Shown in pieces: positions 44,821 through 56,090 of a stretch of DNA of 64,000 bases (positions within the stretch are counted from its first letter, which is position 1; each line of letters opens with the position of its first letter). Origin of the DNA: Anastrepha obliqua (taxonomy: Eukaryota; Arthropoda; Insecta; Diptera; Tephritidae). A program made the translations under genes and the position numbers. The notes under the pieces were generated by a model. That model ran no database searches. It saw only the letters and a list, made by a program, of their open reading frames with translations, and was not told the DNA's origin. The DNA is taken from positions 49,812,501 through 49,876,500 of the forward strand of contig NC_072896.1 in NCBI RefSeq assembly GCF_027943255.1, written 5' to 3'.

Positions 44821-46320
44821 CCTTAGTTTACCAAAAAAACTAGACTTAAGTACGCAGTGATTAGCAATAAATTCATAAAAATTAGTCTACCCGTTCTTAT
44901 ATGGCAGATTAGCTGCCAAATTGACAATCAGCTGTCAAGACTGTTTTGAAAAGTTTTTCCTCATATACATAAATTGATTTGGTGGAATATTTTAGTGTTT
45001 TTTGTTTGTTTAGTTTTTATTAACGAAATAAAGAAAGGCAAATAGAAGCAATAGTTAATTTAATTGCGTAAGCTGATTTCTCGCCAATCAAGAAGAAGAA
45101 TAGACAGAGAAAATCGGTAAACGACGTCTAGTGAGGTTAAAAAAAATTATGGCAGCAATTTGCATGCGAAATTCGATATTACATTTTATAAGGCAATAAC
45201 AGGTCAAATCATCTGTAGACACACGTTTTTTTCTGTAATATTAATGCATAATTAATAATATATAAAAAAATTTTATTAGAATTATGTCTACAAACCTCTT
45301 TACTTTGCCGGCGCCCATTTAATCTAGTTTTTACTTGTATTCGTAATAGGAATTATCGATAACACAGAAAACACCAGGTTGTTGGAAAAAATAGCTTTCT
45401 AATCTAAGATTATTTTATAGGTAGTGTTTCGGGAGAGAAATTCTGTATGGGTAATCTCGCTTTTTAATTACGGATTGGGATTTAAGCTCTAAAAAGTAGA
45501 TAATCTACTTGATGTGAACCTATTATTACATATTACATTACTTGTAGTGGATAATGTTAAGCCATGTGGCAAGAGTACGAATTTAGGCGAGATTTAAAGG
45601 GTTACATCAACTACAGATTTAAACAACATTTTGTTTTCGCCTGAGAAATTTTTATGCTCGTAAGTTTTTTTAAATATTTTATTATATCTAAATTCGAATT
45701 ATTTTCGCAATTATACCACTAAGTTCATTGAAACATTAATGAATATGGTAAAGTATTAAAAACATTTGTTTATAACTGTAAACTGATAGCCAAGCGGCAA
45801 TTATGGCCCTAGGCTCAATTATGGTGCACTCGAAATTGATCAGGGAATACCTGGTTTCACTTTCGATTGCATCCGAATTTTTTGACGTAAGGCTAATCTG
45901 GGTATTTGGTTATAGTGACATTGCGGGAAACTGCGAAGCAGGCTAGCTGGCCAGATAAAGAACCTGTGAGGTAGTGTCCCCGCGAAAGGAGAGAATCGGA
46001 ATCCTTCAAATACTCAATATTCAGATATCAGACACAACCAACTCAAATCTCTCACATACGTAACAGCTTCTTTCCGTGCATCCGAATGGCTATTTTGCGA
46101 ATGTATCGAACAGAATTTAAAATATCTCAACGATACTCAGCACACGCGTCACAAAGCCGACTAGTATAGAAAATGGCACATTTCATGCAACTTTCAAAAA
46201 TGCTTAACCAAATTTAATAGATTAAAAGTGTGATGCTAGAGTATCATGAAACTGAAATGAAAAAAACTTGCTTTACCTTCGGAATATCTTAGCACATTGA
46301 GACCCATGTTGCATTAATAT
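44821..46320. other. No recognisable gene
   Basis: Positions 45070-45180 could be remnants of a Tc1-like transposase N-terminus (SRRRIDRENR-like), but this is too weak to call. A TTAAAGGGTTACATC at 45592 resembles one TTAA-MITE end without a partner. Confidence 0.3.
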
Positions 46321-46324
46321 CAAA

Positions 46325-46560
46325 TAATAGAGAAAGATTTTTATAATAGCGGTGGCCCCTCGGCAGGCAATGACGAACCTCCAAGAGTATTTCTGCCATG
46401 AAGGAACTCCTCATAAAAAATATCTGCCTTTCGGAGTCGGCTTGAAAATGTAGGCCTCTTCATTTGTGGAACAAAATAAAGACGCACACCACAAATAGAA
46501 GGAGGAGCTCGGTTAAACACCTATCTGAAGTGTGCGTGCCAATTATTTATTTGTTTATTT
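46325..46560 (+). mobile_element. tRNA-derived SINE, body and tail
   Basis: AATAGCGGTGGCCCCTCGGC through GGAGTCGGCTTGAAAATGTA to GGAGGAGCTCGG matches the body of the SINE at 39606; the tRNA-like head is missing. It ends in a TTTATTTG-type simple tail. Confidence 0.75.
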
Positions 46561-47495
46561 TTTTGTATACCATAACGTTGGTCGAATTTTGATAGCGCTC
46601 TGATAATGATTTTTACGGTTTCAGTTCCATCATATAAAAACAGCTGTGAAATCCAAATTATACAACAAAATAGCTCAGGGATTGCTCAGAAATCGATATA
46701 AACTACTTTCTGACCTATTGCTAAGAAAACATCTGCTTCTAAGATTCCATCTTAGCGTTTGCCTTACAATATGTTACAAGTATTCGCGGAGTGTGTGATC
46801 TATCCAGCGCCTCTTACACTTGTCATAAATCTTTGTTTCTTTTCTTCCGGCCATTTAATACCAAGCATCCTTCGCAAACATTTGCTAATAAAGGTTTGAA
46901 TTTTCGAGTCGACGCGGGAGGAGCCTTTTCATGTTTCGCGACAATAAAATAGAATTGACCTCCAAGATAGGCAGATTTGTTTTGCGTGAGATCGGGTCTG
47001 ATTTCCATACATTCCTCAGCATGCGGAAAACCGAATTTGTTGTAAATACCTTGGCGAGTTTTAAAACAGTTTACATTTTTGTCAGCAATATCCTTCAGAG
47101 AAGAACAGTATACCGAAACCTGGCAGTTGTAACGAGTTCTGTTTAGAGCAGGGCAGTGTCAAGGGAGGTATTTTAATGTATTCCTCTCTTCTTCGCTTAA
47201 GTTACACGCGTCATTCTGGAACAATTCCTTTTTAGCAGCGTGATATGAAGTGAGACAACGCACATAGGGGTATTTGAACAATCTAAGGGGCCAAAAGTGT
47301 TTTTTGGGTTTAACGTGTGCTAATGGATGTTTCTGAATAAAACCAACTAAAATAATGAACTTAAAACATTTATTGAATGAAATATAAAATGAGAATGAAG
47401 AAAGATTTACAAGATCAAACATAAAAAAATATAAACAATTAAAAAAAGCATCCAATCAAATGGTATTATCTAGATTTTCTTCATCGCTACGTGAA
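46561..47495. other. No clear gene; flank of the RAG1-like pseudogene
   Basis: Contains ORFs without recognised domains (46931-47146 plus, 47455-47159 minus). It may include the 3' flank of the pseudogene at 47500-49177. I found no convincing CACWRTG-type terminus here. Confidence 0.3.
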
Positions 47496-47499
47496 GAAA

Positions 47500-49177
47500 A
47501 TTCTAGGTTTGGATCGGCAGGCATGAGCACTTCCAATGTTTCTGGCAGAAATGATTGGGACTTTCTTCTTAGAGCTCATTAAGGGGTCCGAACTTAAAAG
47601 GAGGCGGTTAAAAATATCCCTGTTGCAATTTTCTCTAGTAAATTTTCGGGAAAATCTAGACGGTAAGAGCGGAAATGCTTATTTCGGGCTTCTGTAGCCT
47701 CTTCAGAGAGCTGGCCAATTGGTAACAAAGCACTCTTTATTATAACAGCTCCATGAATAAGTATTTTGTGCATTGTGGGTGTCATGGGATGCCGCGGATA
47801 AAGATCCACATATAACCTGTCCTGGATTTCTTGTTTTCTCTCTTTTTCGCGGCTTTTTTCAGTTTCTCTTTTTCTTGCTCTATATTTTTTTACTGGCAAC
47901 TTATAAGCCAAATGGAGAAAGCTCTCAAATATTCTTATCCTGGCATGTAGTACCGAAAGGCCGAATTGAGTAGCCTCGAAATTAACATCTACTGTTTTAT
48001 CCAAATTGTTGAAATCTTTTGAGGTTGTGCCGCAAATGTAGCAACGACTCGTTGATGTGGTTCCTGTGGCAGCATTACAGACCTTTCCGTCAACCATTGT
48101 CATTATAAATTCGTGTTTCACTGAATAATGTTTGCCACTCAAGTCAAATTCTGTTGCAACCAGACTGTTTATCTGATTATTGACGTGATTAATTTCTTGC
48201 TCCGTTACATCAGTAGTCTCTTTGATAAATTTAAATCTTATAGGCCGACAAAATCAAGGAGAAGATGGTGTTGGATTTTCCCGTATAGTCTTTTCCACGT
48301 TTTAGCCGCATACTAATTTTAGAGGAACAAAGCAGCTTTGAAAAATGTTCGTGTCTGAATCCGTATCATTTTCAATCTTTTGTTTGAACTGGGTCTGTTG
48401 GGACCCGTCGCAACCCCATTTACAAATTTATTTAAGGGTCTCACATTCTTGGACCTTCAATGTTATTAGTACCTCTTCCAGGTAGTCCGATAATCGTCTA
48501 ACGGTAAGGTCGATCAAAGGTTGCAATTCGGCTTCCGCACCTGTACTATTTACAGTGCAAGATTCTGGTGGCGGATAACACTTCTTTTCTTTTTGTAAAA
48601 GACTGTAACAAGGAAAGAATTTCTTATTTGTTCTTCTTATTGTCTCGTATTGGTCTCGTGTTAGATCTGCATCGATGAACATTTGCATTGCTTCCTGGAC
48701 AGATAAGGGGCAAATTTTATCTTTTGATGACTTTGTTCGATAATAGGCCTTTTTATATTTGGTTGCGCGAGTTGGCGAAGTAATGATTTCTTTTAGCACA
48801 TTCGAAGCATCTCGTTTTCCTGACTTTCTTAATTCTACTTGCGCAGCATGCACGATAAGGTTTTGATCAAAATTAGAGCGCATTTCCTCAGTTTTTCTTC
48901 TTTTACTTCTTTCGCTCAGATCTCCAAAATATTTACTCGGTCGTCCTGTTCGATTTGAAGGACTGTCAGCAACAACGGGAATGGCGAAGGTTGCGTTCAG
49001 CCAAGATTCATTACTTTTTAGGAATACCGCTTCTTTATAATGAGCTTTAGTCCATCGATTTTTAAATTCTGATTTGAAATGTGCAAAATTGCTTTTCAAC
49101 GTCTCAATTTGATTGTCAGAGAATCCTTTAATAGACATAAACTGATCTTTCAAGAAATTTAGCCTTGCCTTTTTCAT
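47500..49177 (-). pseudogene. RAG1/Transib-like DDE transposase pseudogene
   Basis: One minus-strand frame begins at 49177 (MKKARLNFLKDQF) and runs through three in-frame stops (TAA 48426-48428, TAA 48302-48304, TGA 48254-48256). It shifts frame near 47655 and continues to about 47500 (NCNRDIFNRLLLSSDPLMSS). RAG1-core landmarks occur in order. They are KWGCDGS (first catalytic Asp, RAG1 D600 equivalent), FCRPIRFKFIKETTDVT (RAG1 CKPL segment), MVDGKVC (second Asp, D708) with CYIC, then MHKILIHGAVII, and LSEEATEARNKHFR (Glu, E962). The assignment rests on this ordered similarity and not on a search. It is dead. Its N-terminus may lie in a further exon near 49590 (ATGGATTCTGAAGCATCAG followed by GTTAGT). 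Confidence 0.8.
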
Positions 49178-49932
49178 TGTTCATGAGGTCAAACAAGTAT
49201 TCTCTAATCACAATCCTCATTCCCGATGTTCCCATTGAACCTACAACAATTAAATATTTCGCTTAATCCCTTGTAATGGAAAAGACCTTTTTCATAAAAT
49301 TTTACCAACAACATTCAAAGTACTAAAATACCGTTTATCCGGACTTATCCGGATCAAATTCTTTGATAAATTGTCAAAACAAGGTACATACTAAACAATT
49401 ACAATCGAATCTTAACCGGATCTATCTCGATAGTATTACTTATTGACTAACAAATATTATTTTAAGAAAAAAAAAGTAGTTTGAGAAGGTGGTGTACTTA
49501 TAGGGTTGAAAAGTTATCTTTAATACTTGAAAATTATAAAGATTCTAATTTATTTCATTCATTACTAACCTGATGCTTCAGAATCCATAACTCTTTACTC
49601 CGCTGTTGAACACAAAAACATAAAATTTCACTTTTAAAGTTTGGGTTTTGCAAGAGTGCCGAGAACAGATGACGTACACGAGGTGATACGATCGAATTCC
49701 GACTGCCGTTATCGTATGTCAAATGCTTGTAGGGTGCGCGGGAGGGGCTGGCTTTTGTTCTCGGAAGGGTCAGGTACCTCAGGAAGTCATTTTTGTAAAT
49801 GTATTTATTGTTTTGTTAAATGGACTTTTGACCCCGTAGATCTTTCAAATACCTGTATGTGCAACGTCGCATCAGTACTCCCACGAATATTTTACATTCC
49901 TGTTGTTTTCATGTTGCAAGTTCGTAGCATTA
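49178..49932. other. Spacer between the two RAG1-like loci
   Basis: Includes a possible small upstream exon with GTTAGT donor on the minus strand (about 49573-49591). 49641-49932 is moderately GC-rich but shows no known domain. The ORF 49641-50057 crosses the transposon boundary at 49933 and is not real. Confidence 0.3.
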
Positions 49933-50368
49933 CACTGTGGAACAAATTCAGGTTAGCAAAAGTTAGGTCCATTCTGAGAGTGGCGGGTGAAAATAGAGGC
50001 GAAATTAGAAGACCCGTATCGCGGCGTTTGTTTATGTTAGTTCGAATTTTTTTTTAATCGGCCTTCGAAGTTTGCAGTCAAATGCCGATTTTCAGTATAT
50101 TGTTTATATGGTTTTTTGGCTATAACTCGTCGACTAATTGATATTTTTTCAATCTGTAAAAGCCAAATTATTGCTAGAGACCTGTGCAATAATTACAATT
50201 TTTGAAAAAATTGATTTCGAAAATTTTTATGGTACTTATGAGGCAAAATGTTGGAAAAATTATTTTTTTTTCATGTTTTTTGAAAATATTTTCAACAAAA
50301 CTAAGTCTTTTTTACATTTTGTGTGGTCTATAATATGCTTCTCAGTTTCTTAAATAAATGTAATTTGA
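49933..50368 (+). repeat. Left terminal inverted repeat
   Basis: Starts CACTGTGGAACAAATTCAGG and remains the inverted match of 53279-53714 until about 50368, after which the two diverge (GAAAAAAAATTGTC against AAAAAGAAAATTAC). Length about 436 bp. Confidence 0.9.
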
Positions 50369-50591
50369 AAAAAAATTGTCTTAGTCGACAATTTGCGCTT
50401 TAGGCATACAGTCATAATACAAAACTTGCGTTTTTTGAGCTTAATATTAATTTATTTCTCATTTTTTATTTACCAATTTTGTTCAGTGTTGGTTTTGAAG
50501 AAACATAGAAAAAGAAAATATAAAAATATGGAAAGAAATATAATTTTGAAATGTTAATAATGAAAAGTTTTAAGTAGAAAAATAAAATAAA

Positions 50592-52543
50592 TTAAATTAA
50601 TAATTTGGCCAGCTGCCGTTTAGCAGGCGGCTGTGGATCAACATCACTGCTCTCTCTAATGTCTTGGTCATCGTCATCATCATCAGAGAGATCGATTATT
50701 TCGTCCAACAGATATTCTGGATTTTCATCTGTGTCTTCCCCTTCTTCCTCTGTTTCCTCGTCTTCCTCTTCTTCAAAGGTGTTTTTATACCACCAACAAA
50801 TTTCAGCGAGTATCGCATCTGGAGATTTCTTTCCTCTGTACCTGAAACGAAAATAGTTTTCAATCGTTAACATGTTTAAATTGTGCACTCTGACCAAGAT
50901 ATTAGAAAAATCTAGGAATTCAAAATATGCACACTCTATAGTTACCTTATTTCAAATGGAAGCGCAGTTTGGTGATGACGTTCGCCTTGCTCATCAGATT
51001 CAGTTGGCAACTGTTGAGCGAGTTTTTCAAGATGCTGATGCAAGAGATGAATTTTGTATGACATATTAACCCCAATTTCAGCGAAAGCTGCCAACATGTT
51101 TGCAACAGATTGCCTGTAGTTTTCTTCACGTTCTTTGCCCAAAAGTCCTTTGATGACTGCTTTCAATGCGAGCCATCCATTTAATTCTCGGTCTGTCAGA
51201 ACTTGCTCAAAATCTTGACGACTCATTAGTTTCCGTATGTCGGGACCATTAACAACCCCTTCCTGAATTTTGGCCTTACTTAGTCTTGGGAAAATATCTT
51301 TCAAGCGGTTGAATACTGCTGGTCTTTTTGCGATACATTTCAAAAAATTTTTAGCAATGCCAAGTTTAATGTGGAGCAACGGCAACAAAATTTTCATTTC
51401 AGGAACAAGACTTTCGTGTAGCCTATTGTCATTAGGCCATTTTCGCCCAATTCGACTACTCCAGTTATGTTGTTTGTACTGGTTTCTTCCTTTAATACCT
51501 TCTCCGTATCGTGAATCCCAATCGCACAAAAAACACGGATATTTTGGACGGCCAGATGCTGTTAAGCCTGTAATCAAGGAAACTACTTTGAGGTCGCAGC
51601 AAATGCGCCATTGGTGTTCGTTATATTCGACTACTTCCAGAATGTCTTTCAATTTATCGAAAGTTTCACTAGTGTCAGTGCTATACGCAATCGGAACAGA
51701 AGGCATTCTATTTGTCTTGTGCAAAAGCACAACTTTTAAGCTGATTAGTGAACTATCGATAAAGAGACGCCAATCATCTTTTTTATAGGTTAACCCTATC
51801 GCCTCCATTAACTTTTCAATATCGTTGCAATAAGCGAAATTTTTTGCATCATTGACATTGAAGAACTTTTGTAACTCTTTTTGGCGTTTTCGATATGCTG
51901 TTACTTTTGTACCTTTCGTCAGCAAATTATTTCCTTTCAAAAATGACGCCAGTCGTTCTGATTTTTTCTGAGTCAAACACAAATTTGCAACAATTCCATC
52001 CAATTGGTTTTGTGTTATTAGGATTGGGTCCTTTGATGTTTTATTTGATGTACCTTCACCAGGGTTGAATTCTGAGGAGAAATCCATGGGTGTGGCAGGG
52101 GTGGTTGTAGTACTGATACCTGTTTGAAGATCAGTACTTCGGTATGTTGGTACCGGAACGAATTCTGAGTGCGGTAATGGTAATTGGACACTTGACACTG
52201 CTACATAAGTTTTATTCTTTGTTTTCCTTCTATTCAAAGTTTTATTGTAGTTGGTACATCCATAGCAATTTTCTTCTTGATGTGGGCTATTATCTGACCA
52301 AATCATTGGTACACCAAAAGGCATAGCCTTCTTCTTTTCACTTTTCCATTGCATAAGAATTGAATAGCAATTAAAGCAAACTTTTTTAGGGGCATAGTTT
52401 ACGTCATTGATAAACTCTTGCGAGAAATATTGTCTATAGATTTCCAAAAAAGAATCAGTCACATTGCCGCATTTTTCATCGCTTACTATGAAACGTCCAC
52501 AAATATTACAAAAATGGTTCATTTTACATGTTGGTTCCGACAT
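50592..52543 (-). CDS. Spliced transposase, RAG1/Transib-like architecture (615 aa)
   Basis: Join complement(50946-52543, 50592-50841). The intron (50842-50945, 104 bp) has AAG|GTAAC and TTTCGTTTCAG|G; without splicing the frame stops at once. I chose ATG 52543 (MSEPTCKMNHF) over 52603, because the first 20 residues are AT-rich filler. Residues 12-59 have CxxC...CxxC spacing like a ZAD-type zinc finger. The core has FIDSS (D263), ICCDLKV (D317), PCFLC (C337/C340), then KIHLLHQH (497-504) and ESDEQGER (E518). The C-terminus is acidic. This order parallels RAG1 (D, D with CxxC, KxHxxxxH, SExxxE). Very similar unnamed proteins are common in arthropod gene sets. Function as a transposase is inferred from the TIRs and the D/D/E layout. 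Confidence 0.8.
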
Positions 52544-53278
52544 TTTTAATACAATATATATTATAGAATGTTTTTTTTTGTTAATTTTATGAAACTGATA
52601 CACTTAACTTAAATCACTCAATAAATGAAATAGGTTCCAAAAGAATGAATAGCAAATTTTATCACGACCGAGCGAAAATTAAAAGACATCAGCTTCGGCT
52701 GAGTTTCGAGTCTTAACTGAATCTTTATTTTTAAAATTAGTTCGCATGCAACACAAATGTTTACAAATATTATTTTAATAGCTATTGATTGTTCCTGGAA
52801 ATTCCCTTTCTTAATTGTATTCTGGGAATTTCCTTTTCCTTAATTATTTTTGGAATATGCATTCTTCTCGGAAAATCCCTTTTTTAATCCATACTTAGCA
52901 TTTCCTTTTCTTTAATTGTTTTTGGAATGTTCCTAATTCTTGAAACATCCCTTTTTAACTACTTCTACCGAAATCGATATTTATTTAATGGTTTCGGGAA
53001 TTTTTAATTACTATGTGTTTACTAGGAATTTTGGGTTTTTTTACATTAGTTTTATGTAATGAATGTGTGTATATCGCACAAATTTTCGACTGATACTATA
53101 TTTTTTTCCATGATATTTATGTCATGGATTGAAAACTATATTTTAGATAAGAAAAAAAGCGAAAAAAATGAGTTGCTTGCCAGATATTAAGAAATAATAA
53201 GGAAAACGATAATTTTTCGAACATTTTGTGACTTTCGTCAAAGTAGCTGCCAAAGTATTTAATCCCGTAATTTTCTTT

Positions 53279-53714
53279 TTAAATTACATTTATTTAAGAA
53301 ACTGAGAAGCATATTATAGACCACACAAAATGTAAAAAAGACTTAGTTTTGTTGAAAATATTTTCAAAAAACATGAAAAAAAAATAATTTTTCCAACATT
53401 TTGCCTCATAAGTACCATAAAAATTTTCGAAATCAATTTTTTCAAAAATTGTAATTATTGCACAGGTCTCTAGCAATAATTTGGCTTTTACAGATTGAAA
53501 AAATATCAATTAGTCGACGAGTTATAGCCAAAAAACCATATAAACAATATACTGAAAATCGGCATTTGACTGCAAACTTCGAAGGCCGATTAAAAAAAAA
53601 TTCGAACTAACATAAACAAACGCCGCGATACGGGTCTTCTAATTTCGCCTCTATTTTCACCCGCCACTCTCAGAATGGACCTAACTTTTGCTAACCTGAA
53701 TTTGTTCCACAGTG
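53279..53714 (-). repeat. Right terminal inverted repeat
   Basis: Inverted copy of 49933-50368, ending ...GTTCCACAGTG. The two copies show no length difference between the terminus and the shared 71-codon reading. Confidence 0.9.
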
Positions 53715-53814
53715 TTATTTGGCAATCCTGTGGGAGCTCACGGCTTCCCACAAATACCTTTTGCAATAATCATTTATTTTAGTTAATTGTTTTTATACAT
53801 TGAATATATTTTAT

Positions 53815-54611
53815 GGAAATTATGTATGAAATATTACATCAGACAAATCTCCACCATTTTTCTCGATACAAAGATTGGCTCTTTTTAACGCGTTTTCCAT
53901 TACACCGCATAATGTTTCTGGTTGAAGGCTCAGTATTTCGTCTCGAATATTTTGCTTCAGCTGTCTAATAGTCTCTGGTTTATTAAGATACACTTTGTCT
54001 TTTAAATATCCCCATAAAAAGAAGTCGGGCGCAGTCAAATTTGGCGAACAAGGTGGCCAAGGTAAATCTGAATTTTTGGAAATCAGACGTTCGCCAAAAA
54101 TTTCACGCAGCAGGTCCATAGTTTGCCTTGCAGTATGCGCAGTTGCTCCATCTTGTTGAAACCACAAATTAGGATACTGCTCCGCCATTGGTCGCAAAAA
54201 GATCCAACTTTAAAATTCTACGCAATGTTGTTCTGGAAATGCCCATCTGCAACACTCTGCCGCACAGTTTTGCACGTTGTCTTCAGTGCGAATATTTCTA
54301 TGGGCACCTCGTCCAGGACGGTCGGCCACTGAACCCAGTTCCTCAAAACGACCGACCAAACTCCTAATCATGAAGGCTGTGGGAGCTGATCTGGAACTAA
54401 AACGTTGCCGATATTTACACTGCGTTCAAACAATTAATCGTTGACAAGAATAGAAAAACTCGATAATTTTAACACGTTGTGTTCTACTGTAGGGTTCCAT
54501 AATAAATTTCCTACAATTCAATTATAACCTACAAAAAGAGAAAAATAAATATGTCAAAAAATAAAAAAGTTATTTGTGCTTAACATTAGTAGGTCTTATT
54601 TGGCCCACCCT
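53815..54611 (-). mobile_element. mariner-type element, internally deleted
   Basis: The right end CAGGGTGGGCC (inverted, ending 54611) is followed by TA. Minus-strand reading has a transposase start (MEPYSRTQRVKIIEFFYSCQ), then VGRFEELGSVADRPGRGAHR in another frame. A jump follows to WFQQDGATAHTARQTMDLL, WPPCSPNLTAPDFFLWGYL and the C-terminus to 53820. The region with the first catalytic Asp is missing. The left terminus is not identifiable next to the CACTGTG element. Confidence 0.8.
53820..54197 (-). pseudogene. mariner-type transposase C-terminal fragment
   Basis: A 125-codon minus-strand ORF with WFQQDGATAHTA (second catalytic Asp) and NLTAPDFFLWGYLKDKVY, the IS630/mariner-family third-position block, ending QPETLCGVMENALKRANLCI. 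The frame is open, so the deletion that removed the first half is recent relative to point decay. Confidence 0.85.
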
Positions 54612-54613
54612 GT

Positions 54614-55262
54614 ATAAGTAGGTTGTAGTGCACAAGATAACTCAACATCAACTTAGCTGATAATGTGCAAATTTACAACAAATATTCTTTGATTGAACGC
54701 CATGTCTCAAAGTTATATTTTTTTTAATTTAAAAGTTCGCAAAAAGTCAGAAAACTTGCCAAACAGCTGCTATTTCGACACAAGAAATTTCATGCTCTTT
54801 TCTTTCCAACTCAAATGAGACTTTATAAAGGAAATAAATATATCAACTGCGAGGAGTACCTAGAGAGGACACTTGAGAGAGAGGACTTGACGGCTTATAT
54901 CTTTGATAGTTTTAAAAAATTCTTACTCTTTATTGACTCTAAGCTCTGAAATTACCCCTCAAAAAAAAAAAAAACAAACCGGGATACTTAAACCTTCTCT
55001 ACTCGAAAGTTACGAATCTGTGTTTCGTTTCTCTAAATCAGGCAATTTTCTCAAAATATTTCGATTTTTACGTGAATGCCCATATTTGACTCGCCCAGTT
55101 CGATTGTTGAGAAACTCAATTGTCCGAAGAAGCAGACGTAACAGTCGGACATTCGCAGATGTTTTCTTTGGGAAGGTAATTTACTCTATGTCTGCGGATT
55201 TCGGTTGGTCGATTGCAACTAAAATATAAAAAAGAAAATATTATATAATGAGGCATAGTAAA
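54614..55262. other. No recognisable gene
   Basis: AT-rich sequence. The ORF 54903-55229 has no known domain. Confidence 0.3.
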
Positions 55263-55263
55263 A

Positions 55264-56090
55264 GGTTAGGTTAGGTTGGACTGGGTTGATCCTGTAGATC
55301 ACACATAAACCAGAAAGTGATCTATACTGATACCAAGTGTTTGTATGAAGAGTTTAAGAACTTTATATTTCGTGTTTAATACACAGTTTTGATAATTTAA
55401 GTAGGCTGCTGTGCTTTTGATCTGCTACGCTTTCTAAGGTTGAAAATGGTGCAGAACCTAAGCAGTTTGTTCGTGTTTTGCAGAGTAGGTGTTCTAGAGT
55501 TCCTTTCGCAGTAATTTCGTTACATATTGTCCATGTATGTATTGTTCTGCACTAGCTTCGGTTTGGCCGCGTACGATGGAGTGAGACAGTGTCTCGTCAG
55601 TATCGCCACTACAAGTTTACATTCTTTGCTGAGAAGAGATAAAATATAGTTTGTAGACCTGACATTGTGCCTGCGTAGCATGATTTTCGCGATCCTGCAT
55701 GAGCTGGTTCTTTCCCATGTTGAGGTCGCTTCTTGAATCATTGCTGCATCTACATATATATCTAGTCGTTATTTGCAGAGAGGTGGTTCTATACCGGCCG
55801 TGCTAGCTGCAGGAAAATTTGCGTCTGCTTTGCCCACTTTCGCGTTTCCCTTAATTCCCTTGTCATCTGGAACCCAGTAGATGGTGGCTTTTTTCTCACT
55901 TCCTAGCTCATTCATCCTGTTCTGGCATTGTCATACTCAGTGCGAGTTTATCATTACAGCTGCTATTGCTTTGATGTCTCTTTGGCTGTCAATGCAAAAG
56001 TTTATTTGAGAGTTCGGGGAGTGTTTTCTATGTCTAAGTCTACTGCTGTCGTTGCTGCGTAGATCTCAGCTCTGCCAAGACAAAGGTTTA
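55264..56090 (-). mobile_element. LINE RNase H / C-terminal fragment
   Basis: The minus strand has IYWVPDDKGIKGNAKVGKAD, a decayed form of the RNase H WVPGHKGIDGNEKADELA motif. A long C-terminal tail follows (TSTWERTSSCRIAKIMLRRH, LSKECKLVVAILTRHCLTPS) and finishes in AACCTAACCTAACCT. Several stops. It is an R1/I-type LINE remnant. Confidence 0.65.

Larger units (their letters stand above)
49933..53714 (-). mobile_element. Complete DNA transposon (3782 bp) with ~435-bp TIRs and CACTGTG ends
   Basis: 49933-50368 and 53279-53714 are inverted copies of each other. They look identical over almost their whole length, since the same 71-codon ORF sits 205 bp from each end. The termini are CACTGTGGAAC, flanked by TTA on both sides (49930-49932 and 53715-53717). 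Between them one spliced transposase gene without stops occupies the minus strand. Identical TIRs plus an open ORF suggest a young, possibly autonomous copy. The superfamily is not certain; the ends resemble the CACWRTG termini of Transib and the RSS heptamer CACAGTG. Confidence 0.85.

Noticed and set aside
45592..45612. Another TTAA MITE end (TTAAAGGGTTACATC)
   Set aside because: No inverted partner found nearby.
49641..50057. 138-codon plus-strand ORF
   Set aside because: It crosses the transposon terminus at 49933, so half of it is TIR sequence; no known domain.
50138..50353. 71-codon ORF repeated at 53294-53509
   Set aside because: It is just the reading of the two inverted terminal repeats, rich in Phe/Lys from AT-rich DNA; kept only as proof of TIR identity.
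53715..53745. Left terminus of the mariner element at 53815-54611
   Set aside because: TTATTTGGCAATCCTGTGGG resembles the right-end sequence but in direct and not inverted orientation, so it cannot be the missing end.
55264..55280. GGTTAGGTTAGG as telomere-like repeat (also at 61470)
   Set aside because: Only two or three units, and at 55264 it lies at the 3' end of a LINE fragment; flies of this group lack TTAGG telomeres.
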